Part shown: positions 1 through 8,494 of the stretch, one piece after another
Numbering within the stretch: position 1 is the first letter of the stretch
Layout: each line of letters begins with the position of its first letter
DNA from: Prevotella sp.
GTDB lineage: Bacteria > Bacteroidota > Bacteroidia > Bacteroidales > Bacteroidaceae
DNA length: 38,915 nt
Assembly: GCA_017961115.1 (NCBI GenBank)
Contig: JAGCXX010000271.1
Coordinates: 1 to 38,915 of the forward strand
Reading direction: 5' to 3'
The notes under the pieces: generated by a model
Told to the model about the DNA's origin: nothing
Database searches by the model: none
Seen by the model: only the letters and a program-made list of their open reading frames with translations
Made by a program: the position numbers and the translations under genes

Positions 1-1066
1 CAACACATCCGTCATCGAGGTACATCTGTCCGAAGCGTGCGAAATCCATTGCCGTGGCGTAGAGGTACGACGAGCCCAAAGGAGTGCCGCTCATGTCCTG
101 CTCGAAGACGGCACCGAAGATGCCGAGCGGAGCAAAGAGCCGCGAGTGCATATAGCGGAGGAACACCTCATCGGATGAAAAGCGGCTGCGCAGATAGCGC
201 ATCACGATGTTTGAGCTGCCGCTGGAGTATTGCCAGTATGTGCCAGGTTCGTGCTCAAGAGGTTTTGAGAGTGCGAAGAGGCCCATGTCGCTTTCGCAGT
301 GGAGCATGATGTTGACGTCGGAACGTGCGCCATAGTCCTCGTTCCACTCCAGTCCGCTCTGCATCTGCATCAGGTCATGGATGGTGATGGCTTTGCGTCC
401 GTCGCCCCGCCACTCGGGAATGTCCATTGGGGCATGGATGTCAAGAAGACTGTCTTTAACCATAATGCCGATGAGCGCATTGACAAAACTCTTCGCCATG
501 CTCCAGCTGAGGAGCTTTGTGTCGGGACCTATGCCCTCGTCATAACACTCCGCCACCACCCCACCCTTGTGCAAAACCACGAAAGCAAAGGGATGGCCGT
601 GATAGGCACGCTTGCTGACAAAAGCCTTAGCGATAGGGGCAAGTCTTTCCGCGACGGCGGAGTCGCCCTTAGACAGTTGAGCCTTGGAGGTGGAATCTTG
701 TTCCGCACGCTCTTCGCAAAGCACACCGGCTGGGAAGCGCTGTTTCCTCAACCAATCGGCGGTGGCTCCATGCAGCAATGTTACGCCGTAGCCCTCGCGG
801 TAGACAGCTGTAGATTTGCCCCATAGGAAGCGACTGGTGACAGTCTTGTTCTCATAGTCCACTGTGTTGCTTGTGAAGCGAATGAAGGAGAAGTGCAAGT
901 CAAGTGCCTCAACATCTTTCGCCTTGCGACCCGAAACGAACACTGCCGAAGCCAGATTCTTCGCAGCATAGCCCGTAATGATAGGCATCAGACTGTTTAG
1001 GTAAATGCATCCTCCAAGAATGACAAGAAGGAGTGCAATGGCAACATAGCGTAAGAACCTTTTCAT
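1..1066 (-). CDS. Serine hydrolase, beta-lactamase/esterase fold (partial; C-terminus off the window)
   Basis: The 355 codons in the window begin at ATG 1066-1064 and run off base 1 without a stop. The N-terminus is a hydrophobic signal ending in LGGC at residue 20, which fits a lipobox, so it is probably a membrane-anchored periplasmic lipoprotein. The family's nucleophile motif SxxK is seen as SMAK (Ser189), inside LSWSMAKSF. A tyrosine motif follows as QYSSGSSN, and there is a DLMQMQSGLEW block typical of beta-lactamase-related hydrolases. Length and motifs resemble class C-related enzymes such as 6-aminohexanoate-dimer hydrolases; the natural substrate is unknown. It is transcribed away from the fructan locus, separated by that locus's terminator, and a second family member lies at 20612-21679. 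Family certain, substrate not. Confidence 0.85.
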   Translation of the reverse strand, partial: MKRFLRYVAIALLLVILGGCIYLNSLMPIITGYAAKNLASAVFVSGRKAKDVEALDLHFSFIRFTSNTVDYENKTVTSRFLWGKSTAVYREGYGVTLLHGATADWLRKQRFPAGVLCEERAEQDSTSKAQLSKGDSAVAERLAPIAKAFVSKRAYHGHPFAFVVLHKGGVVAECYDEGIGPDTKLLSWSMAKSFVNALIGIMVKDSLLDIHAPMDIPEWRGDGRKAITIHDLMQMQSGLEWNEDYGARSDVNIMLHCESDMGLFALSKPLEHEPGTYWQYSSGSSNIVMRYLRSRFSSDEVFLRYMHSRLFAPLGIFGAVFEQDMSGTPLGSSYLYATAMDFARFGQMYLDDGCV

Positions 1067-1162
1067 AGATAAATAGTTTGTATAAGCCCACGCCCCAAAG
1101 GATTTCCAAGCTTATCTGATGAATATCTTGTTGTTTTGGATATATTTGCCCTTGCGGCGGTT

Positions 1163-1196
1163 CAAAATTACTAATTTATCGTGGTATATCATACAA
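1163..1196 (-). promoter_or_regulatory. Putative promoter of the partial serine hydrolase
   Basis: The minus strand carries TAATTTTG (1170-1163), matching the Bacteroidota -7 consensus TAnnTTTG, with a TTG 23 nt upstream (1196-1194) as a -33 element. It predicts a start near 1156 and a leader of about 90 nt. Confidence 0.45.
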
Positions 1197-1277
1197 GTAT
1201 TCACTTATAATTAACACAAATTAAAAGACTCAATCAGTGCGTTATCTTTTTCAGTGTCCCTGTTTTCTGTATGGAAT

Positions 1278-1315
1278 AAAAAAAGCTGATGAGCGCAGTA
1301 ATACGCCCACCAGCT
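1278..1315 (-). terminator. Rho-independent terminator of the fructan operon
   Basis: On the minus strand a 12-bp stem (1315-1304 with 1295-1284, two G-U pairs) closes an 8-nt loop and is followed directly by seven T residues (1284-1278). It lies 27 bp past the fructokinase stop, so it should end the fructan operon before the serine hydrolase gene. Confidence 0.85.
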
Positions 1316-1342
1316 AACCAGAGATTTGGAACAATGCTGATT

Positions 1343-2236
1343 TTATTTCATCTTGGCTAACAATTCAGGTTTCATCACCGGCATCGCGCCGTTTTGCGTA
1401 CATACGAAGGCAGACACCTCCACGGCCAACTTATGCGCCTCAGCCACAGGCTTTCCGCTCAGGATGGCGGCGCAGAACGAACCAGTGAACGAATCACCGG
1501 CCCCCACGGTATCGGCCACCTCCACTTTGGGAGTCTGCTGGAATGACATCTGACCAGGGGTGAAGACATAGGAACCATTGGTGCCGCAAGTGAGGACCAA
1601 CATGTCGAGATTGTACTTGCCCAGGATGAGCCAGCACTTGTTCTCGATGTCCAGTCCTGGATAGCCGAACATACGACCGATAAGCACCAGTTCCTCATCG
1701 TTGATTTTGAGGATGTTGCAACGGAGCAACGATTCCTTGATGACCTCTTTGGTGTAGAACTGCTGACGCAGATTGATGTCGAATATTTTCACACAGTCGG
1801 CAGGCGTGGCGTCAAGGAACTTCTGGATGGTCTCGCGGCTCACCACGTTGCGCTGAGCTAAGGAGCCGAAGCATACGGCACGGCAATTGCGGGCAATGGC
1901 AGCGATGTCATCGTCGAAGGGAATGTTGTCCCAGGCCACGTTTTCCTTGATATCATATGTGGGGATGCCCTGCTCATCGAGTTGCACCTGAACGGTTCCT
2001 GTCGGATATGGCACGCGTGGCAACAAATCATTTAGTCCATGCTCTTTCAGGGCCTCAACAGTCTCATCGCCCAATTTGTCGTTGCCCAATGCGCTCACTG
2101 CAATGGTATTGTCGCTACCTAAGAACTGTCCTGCATGATAGGCGAAGTTGGCAGGAGCGCCGCCAAGTTTCTTTCCTTCAGGAAGTACATCCCACAGGAC
2201 TTCTCCGAGTCCTACTACATAACGTTTCTGATTCAT
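1343..2236 (-). CDS. Fructokinase (PfkB-family carbohydrate kinase)
   Basis: A 297-residue ribokinase-fold sugar kinase. GGAPANFAYHAG near residues 25-36 is the N-terminal PfkB substrate-binding signature. DTVGAGDSFTGSF at 242-254 is the C-terminal signature, with Asp248 the expected catalytic base. Length matches bacterial fructokinases. It is the last gene of the fructan operon, 30 bp after the MFS permease, so the inferred reaction is ATP-dependent phosphorylation of imported fructose in the cytoplasm. A terminator follows at once. The fructose specificity comes from context; the family alone would also allow another hexose or ribose. Confidence 0.92.
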   Translation of the reverse strand: MNQKRYVVGLGEVLWDVLPEGKKLGGAPANFAYHAGQFLGSDNTIAVSALGNDKLGDETVEALKEHGLNDLLPRVPYPTGTVQVQLDEQGIPTYDIKENVAWDNIPFDDDIAAIARNCRAVCFGSLAQRNVVSRETIQKFLDATPADCVKIFDINLRQQFYTKEVIKESLLRCNILKINDEELVLIGRMFGYPGLDIENKCWLILGKYNLDMLVLTCGTNGSYVFTPGQMSFQQTPKVEVADTVGAGDSFTGSFCAAILSGKPVAEAHKLAVEVSAFVCTQNGAMPVMKPELLAKMK

Positions 2237-2266
2237 AATCTATAGGATTAGTGTTTGACTTGAAAT

Positions 2267-3427
2267 TCAATGTTTGACTTGAGGAATATAGGTAAAGAGG
2301 TAGATGACACCTATCGCCATCACTGCAACAGCACCGGCCTGCCCCATGGCGTCGCTCATGAATCCCATGATGAGTGGGAATATCGTACCACCGAAAAGGC
2401 CCATAATCATCAGTCCGCTCACCTCATTCTGCTTTTCAGGCACAGAGAGCAAAGCCTCAGAGAATGCCATCGAGAAGATATTGGAGTTGCCATAGCCAAC
2501 CAATGCGATGGCCACATACAGCATCATCTTCGACTGTCCGCCGAACATCAGTGCCATGCTGGCCGCCATCAGCAAGACGCTGAAGATGAAGAACCAGCGA
2601 GTCTTCATCACTCTCAAGAAGAAAGACCCCGTAAGCGCACCTACGGTACGGAAGATGAAATAGAGCGAAGTGGCGAAAGCCGCCTCATTGAGCGTCATGC
2701 CTACGCGCTCCATAAGCAGTTTCGGAGCAGTGGTGTTGGTGCCCACATCAATACCCACATGGCACATGATGGCGAGGAATGAGAGCAACACGATGGGTTT
2801 GCTCAAGAGTTTGATACAGTCCATGAACGACGAAGACTTCCCTTCGCTCAACTCCTCTTTGATAGGAGTGAGCCAGAGAATCAGCGCTGCCAGCACACCA
2901 ACTACAAGATAGATGAGGAAGAGCACGCGCCAGTCGTATCCCAGCGAAGGAATGACCTTGGTGGCACCCCACATAGCCAGGTAGGGAGCGAGGAAAGATG
3001 CGATGGCCTTGACAAATTGTCCGAAGGTAAGCGTTGAAGCCAGGTTCTTGTCACCAATGATGAGCATGGCCAGCGGATTGATGCTGGTCTGCATCAGAGC
3101 GTTGCCGATACCGAGGAGCGAGAAAGCCACCAGCATCACGCCAAAACTGTTGCCGAAAAGGGGTATCAGCAGAGAGATGACCGTGACGATGAGCGACAGC
3201 AGCACAGTGTTCTTACGTCCTATCTTGTTCATCAGCATCCCAGTGGGAACACTGAAGATGAGGAACCAGAAGAATACCAACGAAGGGAATATGTTGGCTA
3301 CAGAGTCCGTGAGTCCCAGGTCTTCCTTGACATAGTTGGAGGCAATGCCCACGAGGTCGACGAAGCCCATGCAGAAGAAGCAGAGCATCACGGGAATGAG
3401 ATAGATGGATTTATTTTGCTTGCTCAT
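2267..3427 (-). CDS. MFS sugar (fructose/glucose) permease, FHS type
   Basis: A 386-residue polytopic membrane protein with about 12 hydrophobic helices. LMNKIGRKNTVLLSL near residue 64 is the loop 2-3 signature of major facilitator transporters. The overall pattern resembles the fucose/glucose/galactose:H+ symporter subgroup, which is usually a little longer (about 400-430). It lies between the second GH32 (40-bp gap) and fructokinase (30-bp gap), the position held by the inner-membrane monosaccharide transporter in Bacteroides fructan loci. The inferred role is proton-coupled import of fructose released in the periplasm. Substrate is from context. Confidence 0.88.
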   Translation of the reverse strand: MSKQNKSIYLIPVMLCFFCMGFVDLVGIASNYVKEDLGLTDSVANIFPSLVFFWFLIFSVPTGMLMNKIGRKNTVLLSLIVTVISLLIPLFGNSFGVMLVAFSLLGIGNALMQTSINPLAMLIIGDKNLASTLTFGQFVKAIASFLAPYLAMWGATKVIPSLGYDWRVLFLIYLVVGVLAALILWLTPIKEELSEGKSSSFMDCIKLLSKPIVLLSFLAIMCHVGIDVGTNTTAPKLLMERVGMTLNEAAFATSLYFIFRTVGALTGSFFLRVMKTRWFFIFSVLLMAASMALMFGGQSKMMLYVAIALVGYGNSNIFSMAFSEALLSVPEKQNEVSGLMIMGLFGGTIFPLIMGFMSDAMGQAGAVAVMAIGVIYLFTYIPQVKH

Positions 3428-3467
3428 TGTTATGATTTTTATTGTTTGAGTAGTAGAAGAGGTTTTG

Positions 3468-5165
3468 TTAGAATCCTGTCTGTTGATAGACAGAGGCTTT
3501 TCCGCCCTTGACAGTCACCTTGTTGTAGGGTTCGGAGGGGAAGACAAGGTTGGTCATCGCCATGCGTCCTTCGGCATCGAAGACCTCGATGCTGCAGCGG
3601 TCGATGAAAATCCTCAATTGTTTGATATTGCCATAGACAGGAGCCGTGGTTTCGGCAGGGAATGCCTCGCTGAAACTGGTGTCACCACTATTTTTGCGGT
3701 TCATGGAGAAGGTATTGGCTGCTTTATCATAACGCATCTCCACCTGCTCACCAGCGGAATTGGACAATGTCAGGGTCATCTGCCCTTTGACATCCACCAC
3801 AATCTCACATGCCTCAGTGGGTTTGGCTATTTTCTTGCCACGAAGTGCGAGCAACTCCTTCGACGGGGTGACTCCACAGTAGGTCTGTCCTTTATAATCA
3901 AATAGGTCGAGGTCGCGTGGCACGCTGTTGGCAGAGCGGAACTGTTTGGTGGGCACCTCATTGGCATACTGCCAGTTGGACATCCATGCCAGAGCCACCC
4001 TGCGCCCATCGGGTGCGTTGTCGAAGGTGACAGTAGCGTAATGGTCTTTTCCATAGTCCATCCAACGGGTATCCTTATGGTCGCAGGTGAAGGTATGACC
4101 GTCGAAATCACCCACGAAATACTGTGTGGCACTTCCGCCAAAGGGTCCGCCGGGATTGATATTGCAGATGAGCATCCATTTCTGGCGGTCGGTGCCACGC
4201 ACTTGGAGTTTCATCAAGTCGGGGCACTCCCAGACGCCGTCGTGATTGCCATAGCCTTTGCCGAAAGAACTTTCATATTTCCAGTTTTTCAAGTCTTTCG
4301 ATGAAAAGATACGCATCTCCTGCCCTACTGCCAATACAAGGTTCCAAGCCTGCTGTTCTGGGTTCCAGAAAGCCTTCGGGTCACGGAAGTCAGGTTCATT
4401 GGAGGTGAGGATGGGGTTATCGGCCTCTTTGACAAGCGTCATGCCGTTGTCTTTTGAGACAGCCATCGACTGCACCTGATTGTGCCCTGCCGAGGTATAG
4501 AATGCCACCACACGGTCGTTTTTCTTGTCGACGACACACGACCCACTGAAGATAGCCCCCAGTGCATCAGGTTCTATGGCAGTGGGTTGGGCTTCCCAAT
4601 GAATAAGGTCGCGGCTTGTGGAGTGTCCCCATGTCATGTTCTCCCATTGAGAGCCATAGGGATTCCACTGATAATAAAGATGCCACACACCATCCTTGTA
4701 GAACATGCCGTTCGGGTCGTTCATCCACCCATATTTCGGAGTATGGTGATATAATGGGCGGAATCTCTCGCTGTTGGTGGTGTCAAAGGTGTTCGTCTGG
4801 CGCATATCCCTCCAGCACAGGAAATCCTTGATGGCTCCTGTGGCTCTGCGGTCGCCATGGAACGTGATGTCGAGCAACAAGGACTTGCCCCCAAACCTCT
4901 TTATGTTGAGAGGCACGTAATAATCCACCTTGTCGACTGCCAGTTTCACGTTGAGCGACTGTCTCACTTGGTTGTCCACCACTACATCGAGGTGTGCATT
5001 TTCTACTTTCTCCTGCACAGGCAACAGCATATATTGTCCTTCTACCACCACACGCTGCATGGCATGGTTGTCATCAAGGATTTGGGGCGACTGTGCATCG
5101 GCGGCCACTGTCATCAACAAGGCAGCCACAAGGGTTGTTGTTTTCCTTATTATGCTCATAATCAT
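3468..5165 (-). CDS. GH32 fructan hydrolase with N-terminal DUF4980-like domain (periplasmic exo-type)
   Basis: A 565-residue enzyme with a type I signal peptide ending near AADAQ (residue 25) and no lipobox. Residues about 28-135 form the extra N-terminal beta domain (DUF4980-like) of many Bacteroidota GH32 enzymes. The five-blade catalytic domain shows WMNDPNG (nucleophile Asp150), RDP at 261-263 (transition-state stabiliser) and ECPD with acid/base Glu313; a C-terminal beta-sandwich ends in KASVYQQTGF. These are the complete family 32 catalytic residues for hydrolysing beta-fructosides. Lack of a lipid anchor suggests a periplasmic exo-enzyme releasing fructose, as in Bacteroides loci; that is inference. 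Met3 is an alternative start (5159). A 215-bp gap before it holds a promoter. Confidence 0.94.
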   Translation of the reverse strand: MIMSIIRKTTTLVAALLMTVAADAQSPQILDDNHAMQRVVVEGQYMLLPVQEKVENAHLDVVVDNQVRQSLNVKLAVDKVDYYVPLNIKRFGGKSLLLDITFHGDRRATGAIKDFLCWRDMRQTNTFDTTNSERFRPLYHHTPKYGWMNDPNGMFYKDGVWHLYYQWNPYGSQWENMTWGHSTSRDLIHWEAQPTAIEPDALGAIFSGSCVVDKKNDRVVAFYTSAGHNQVQSMAVSKDNGMTLVKEADNPILTSNEPDFRDPKAFWNPEQQAWNLVLAVGQEMRIFSSKDLKNWKYESSFGKGYGNHDGVWECPDLMKLQVRGTDRQKWMLICNINPGGPFGGSATQYFVGDFDGHTFTCDHKDTRWMDYGKDHYATVTFDNAPDGRRVALAWMSNWQYANEVPTKQFRSANSVPRDLDLFDYKGQTYCGVTPSKELLALRGKKIAKPTEACEIVVDVKGQMTLTLSNSAGEQVEMRYDKAANTFSMNRKNSGDTSFSEAFPAETTAPVYGNIKQLRIFIDRCSIEVFDAEGRMAMTNLVFPSEPYNKVTVKGGKASVYQQTGF

Positions 5166-5290
5166 TATTTTAACTTATTTATCATTCTCATTAAAAAGTT
5201 ACCCTGAGCACAATCTCTTACCTAACCTAATCTAACCTAAAAACCAGGCTTTATGCTTTATCTTTGTCTGTTCTAAGTGAATATCTGGTG

Positions 5291-5355
5291 CAAAGATACG
5301 TTATTTCATCATACACCATGATAAAACTTGTTTCAATCTATAGAAGAAATCGTTC
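5291..5355 (-). promoter_or_regulatory. Internal promoter and putative regulator site of the second GH32
   Basis: In the 215-bp gap between the two GH32 genes the minus strand has TATCTTTG (5298-5291), a perfect -7 box, with no good -33 element. About 46 bp further upstream lies GAACGATTTCTT (5355-5344), identical to 12 bp of the dyad upstream of susC (13569-13580, opposite orientation relative to the gene). A weak -33 plus a shared site suggests an activator-dependent promoter in the same regulon. A plus-strand TATCTTTG also occurs at 5259-5266, with nothing obvious to drive. Confidence 0.5.
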
Positions 5356-5380
5356 AAGCAACACTTTTTTCGTTGCCACA

Positions 5381-6922
5381 CTATTTCCACACACTTTTGA
5401 GTTGACGTACCTGAGCTTCGTAAGTGCCACCCGACACTGATAGGGTGTTGTATATGGTCTGCGGGAACACCAGGTTGGTCATCGACATACTGCCGTCGCT
5501 TGTGAGCAACTCCACCGATGACTGGTCGACAAAGAAGTCGAGTGTGACCGAAGCCCCAACCGTATTGAGAGGAGCCTGCATGGATGGAATAGAGAAAGAA
5601 CCAGAGAAACGTGTCTGTCCCGATTGTGCATTGCGATAGGCTATGGCAGAACGTGTGGAAGCATTGACATCCACAACGAATTTTTCATCCTGACTGTTGC
5701 CCAATGTGATGGTGCTGTTATGGTCGAGGCTGACGGTGACACGCAACTGATAGGCGTCACCCACATCCAATTTGGCGGTGGCAGGCTGCCATGAACCAGC
5801 AATTTGGTCAATCTCACTCACTACAGCACATGTGAGCAATGGTTTGCCCTCTCTTTCTACGAGTCTCAGTTCACGGGGCAGCGTCATGGCAGAACGCCAA
5901 GGCTCACAAGGCACGGCACCTGCATACTGCCAATTGTTCATCCATCCGATAAGCAGACGGCGGTCACCAGTATTGCTCCAGGTCACACCGGCATAGTTGT
6001 CCATGCCGTAATCAAGCCAAAGCGGATAACTGAGGTCATCGGGGATGAATGTGGTACCATCAAACTGTCCTACGAAATACATCGTACCTGAACCCAAGAT
6101 GGGACCACCAGGATTGACGCTTACGATGAGCACCCATTTCTTTTGCCCGTTGTAGTCGAAAGAGATGAGGTCGGGGCATTCCCACTGCAAGCTTGGCCTA
6201 CCAGCAAGAGGTATGAAGAAATTGCTAAGGAAAGACCAGTTTTTCAGGTCGGTGGAAGAGTAGAAATCAATACCCATTTTCCATCCCTTGGCAAGAGCCA
6301 TCACCCACTTTTTCGACTCCTCATGCCAGAACACTTTGGGGTCGCGCAGATTGTCGTCATTGTTGGCGATGACGGGATTTTGGGCATAGCGGGTGAAGGT
6401 CTTTCCCCCATCAGTGCTGTAGGCCACCGATTGTTGCTGAGCGCCACTTGCAGATGTGTAGATAGCCACCAAAGCGTTGGCACCAAACCCTGCTGTGTTG
6501 TTCTTATCGATGACTGCCGAACCAGAGAAGACATCACCCAACTCATCACGGGTCAAGGCAACTGACTGCTCCGTCCAATGCAGCATGTCTTTGGATATGG
6601 CATGTCCCCACGACATGTTTCCCCAGTCGTTGCCCTGTGGATTGTACTGATAGAAGAGATGGTAAGTGCCATCGGCATATACCATACCATTGGGGTCGTT
6701 CATCCAATTGCGATTCGGTGTGAAGTGAATCTGAGGACGGTAGTGCTCATTGCGGCTGCTCGTCGTAGGAGGCTGAGGGTTGTCAATGGGCCGTTCCTCC
6801 TCAGGGTCGTCGATAAGAGGATTGTAGTCAGGCTTATAATCGTCATCTTTTGAACATCCTGCGATGATAGCCACCAGAACGATGGCTACCATCAAAGGAT
6901 GCATGAAATAAAACTTTTTCAT
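5381..6922 (-). CDS. GH32 fructanase, outer-membrane lipoprotein (candidate surface endo-enzyme)
   Basis: A 513-residue enzyme. The signal peptide ends in a lipobox (IIAGC, Cys23) followed by SKDDD, an acidic stretch like the Bacteroidota lipoprotein export signal, so it is probably exposed on the cell surface. A flexible Pro/Asp/Glu linker follows to about residue 57. The catalytic domain shows WMNDPNG (Asp76 nucleophile), RDP at 193-195 and ECPD (Glu248 acid/base); the C-terminal beta-sandwich ends near residue 505. It lacks the extra N-terminal domain of its neighbour. Its surface address and place beside SusD and the DUF4960 lipoprotein match the endo-levanase of the B. thetaiotaomicron locus, so it may cut long fructans before import. 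Endo action and linkage (levan or inulin) are inference. Confidence 0.93.
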   Translation of the reverse strand: MKKFYFMHPLMVAIVLVAIIAGCSKDDDYKPDYNPLIDDPEEERPIDNPQPPTTSSRNEHYRPQIHFTPNRNWMNDPNGMVYADGTYHLFYQYNPQGNDWGNMSWGHAISKDMLHWTEQSVALTRDELGDVFSGSAVIDKNNTAGFGANALVAIYTSASGAQQQSVAYSTDGGKTFTRYAQNPVIANNDDNLRDPKVFWHEESKKWVMALAKGWKMGIDFYSSTDLKNWSFLSNFFIPLAGRPSLQWECPDLISFDYNGQKKWVLIVSVNPGGPILGSGTMYFVGQFDGTTFIPDDLSYPLWLDYGMDNYAGVTWSNTGDRRLLIGWMNNWQYAGAVPCEPWRSAMTLPRELRLVEREGKPLLTCAVVSEIDQIAGSWQPATAKLDVGDAYQLRVTVSLDHNSTITLGNSQDEKFVVDVNASTRSAIAYRNAQSGQTRFSGSFSIPSMQAPLNTVGASVTLDFFVDQSSVELLTSDGSMSMTNLVFPQTIYNTLSVSGGTYEAQVRQLKSVWK

Positions 6923-6941
6923 TATTAACCAGGCAAAAGCT

Positions 6942-8468
6942 TTATCTTGTCTTCAGGTATTCCAAAGAATTCTTGGCGAGAGTAAGGACATTATTCTGGT
7001 AAATGTTGTTCTTCGGATGGGCGCTCTTGTCGGGTGTGCCATCAGTATTCTTCATAGAGAACTCGCAGCCACCATTGCCGATGCAGAGAACAGTACCCTT
7101 GAACTCTGTGTTGCCCTGCTGTGCCTCAAACACGTTGAGCTGGCTGACCCAATCAATCTGTGAGTCCCAAGTGCCAAGCGGATAGATGCCAAAGGTCTGG
7201 GTGACCTGTGCATAGCAACTTTCCTCCTGATTGCCGATACCAGTGTACAATGACGGCAGGTTGAAGAAGAGGCAGTTGTGGTCCTCGGTCCAGCCCGGTC
7301 CCTTGAAGGCGATGAGCTTGGTCCGGTCGTTAGACTCCACCTCAAGTCCCTTGTAGATGGGGTGTGAGGAATGATCCTTTGAGAATCGTCCGCCGGGGTT
7401 GAGCTGCACTGCCATCTTCCACACATCGTTGTTGATATTGCCTGCTCCCGTTCCGATAGCATGGTCGTTGGCTTTCATGTCGTCGAGATTGAGGCGTCCG
7501 AGATGTCCGATGTAGGTAGTGGCATGGCTCCAGAGCAAGATACTTCCGCCATCTTTGTACCACTGCTTGATTATCGGGGTGGCGTCTGCCACTACCTCGG
7601 GAACACTCCAAACAGCATCCTCACCTACTCCCTCAAGGTCGCGCAACCAGAAGAGCACACGGAAAGGCTCCACGTCGCTTGCCTGTTTCACATCGCCAAA
7701 ATAGACATACTCCGCAGTGGGATAAGTTTCATGCAGCCACAGCCATGCCGAAGCCTCATCGTCGTCACCATCCTTGATGAGCTGCTCAGGTGTGGGATAG
7801 ATGCTCAGGAAACCGATGGCAGTCTTGCCGATGCGAAGCGATGCACTGGTGGCAAGTGCCGAACCCTTCTCATTCACTGCTGTGAGGCTCACCTCCCAGA
7901 CATCTCCCGTCTGTACGTCGCTGATAGTATAGCTTGTGGCGGAACCAGAGAGCGTCTCATTGATGGTGCGCTTGCCGTTGGTGGCCGTGAACTTGATACT
8001 TGTGGCATCAGTGGCTTTGTTCCACTCTACCAGGGCGTCGTATCCACCGGTTTTGTCAACCTGGCTCATCTGCAGTCCGCTGATGCTGGTAGCACCCTCA
8101 CGTATGTAGCTTTTCACCACACCATTCGAGAAATTGGTGCCATCAGTCAATTTGAACACATATTCGAAAGGCACGTTGGTAGGCACATTGGTCTGTGTGT
8201 AACTTGTGCCCGAGACAATCTCGTTTGAGGAGAGCGTACCATTGCGGTAGGTAGTCACCTGCATCTGTCCATTCTGTGAAGGCCAGGTCCAAGTGTAGTT
8301 GTCGCCATTGAGCGCACCAGTGATCTGGCTGGCGTCGGGTGCTACGAGCACCATTGCCTCGCGCTCAAAGTCCTTATCCTGACACGATGTCATCATCATG
8401 CCCACAATGCATTGACAAATAATCAATGAAATATTTATCAGCGCCTGTCTGTTTATCTTCGTAGTCAT
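6942..8468 (-). CDS. DUF4960-type surface fructan-binding lipoprotein (SusE-position)
   Basis: A 508-residue protein with a signal peptide and lipobox (MMTSC, Cys29) followed by QDKD. Residues about 40-125 and 130-212 look like two small beta-sandwich (fibronectin/Ig-like) domains. Residues about 215-505 form an alpha/beta domain of the DUF4960 kind, beginning TAIGFLSIYPTPEQLI. No glycosidase motifs are visible. It sits directly after susD (26-bp gap) where SusE/F-type glycan-binding lipoproteins are found, and the equivalent gene in Bacteroides levan loci encodes a surface levan-binding protein. Inferred role: holding fructan at the outer membrane for the lipoprotein GH32 and the SusCD importer. 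Confidence 0.82.
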   Translation of the reverse strand: MTTKINRQALINISLIICQCIVGMMMTSCQDKDFEREAMVLVAPDASQITGALNGDNYTWTWPSQNGQMQVTTYRNGTLSSNEIVSGTSYTQTNVPTNVPFEYVFKLTDGTNFSNGVVKSYIREGATSISGLQMSQVDKTGGYDALVEWNKATDATSIKFTATNGKRTINETLSGSATSYTISDVQTGDVWEVSLTAVNEKGSALATSASLRIGKTAIGFLSIYPTPEQLIKDGDDDEASAWLWLHETYPTAEYVYFGDVKQASDVEPFRVLFWLRDLEGVGEDAVWSVPEVVADATPIIKQWYKDGGSILLWSHATTYIGHLGRLNLDDMKANDHAIGTGAGNINNDVWKMAVQLNPGGRFSKDHSSHPIYKGLEVESNDRTKLIAFKGPGWTEDHNCLFFNLPSLYTGIGNQEESCYAQVTQTFGIYPLGTWDSQIDWVSQLNVFEAQQGNTEFKGTVLCIGNGGCEFSMKNTDGTPDKSAHPKNNIYQNNVLTLAKNSLEYLKTR

Positions 8469-8494
8469 AATAATCGATGGTTAAAGTTATTATT

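Noticed and set aside
7461..8228. 255-codon open frame on the plus strand
   Set aside because: It lies wholly antisense to the DUF4960 lipoprotein gene, shows no domain, and reflects codon bias of the real gene.
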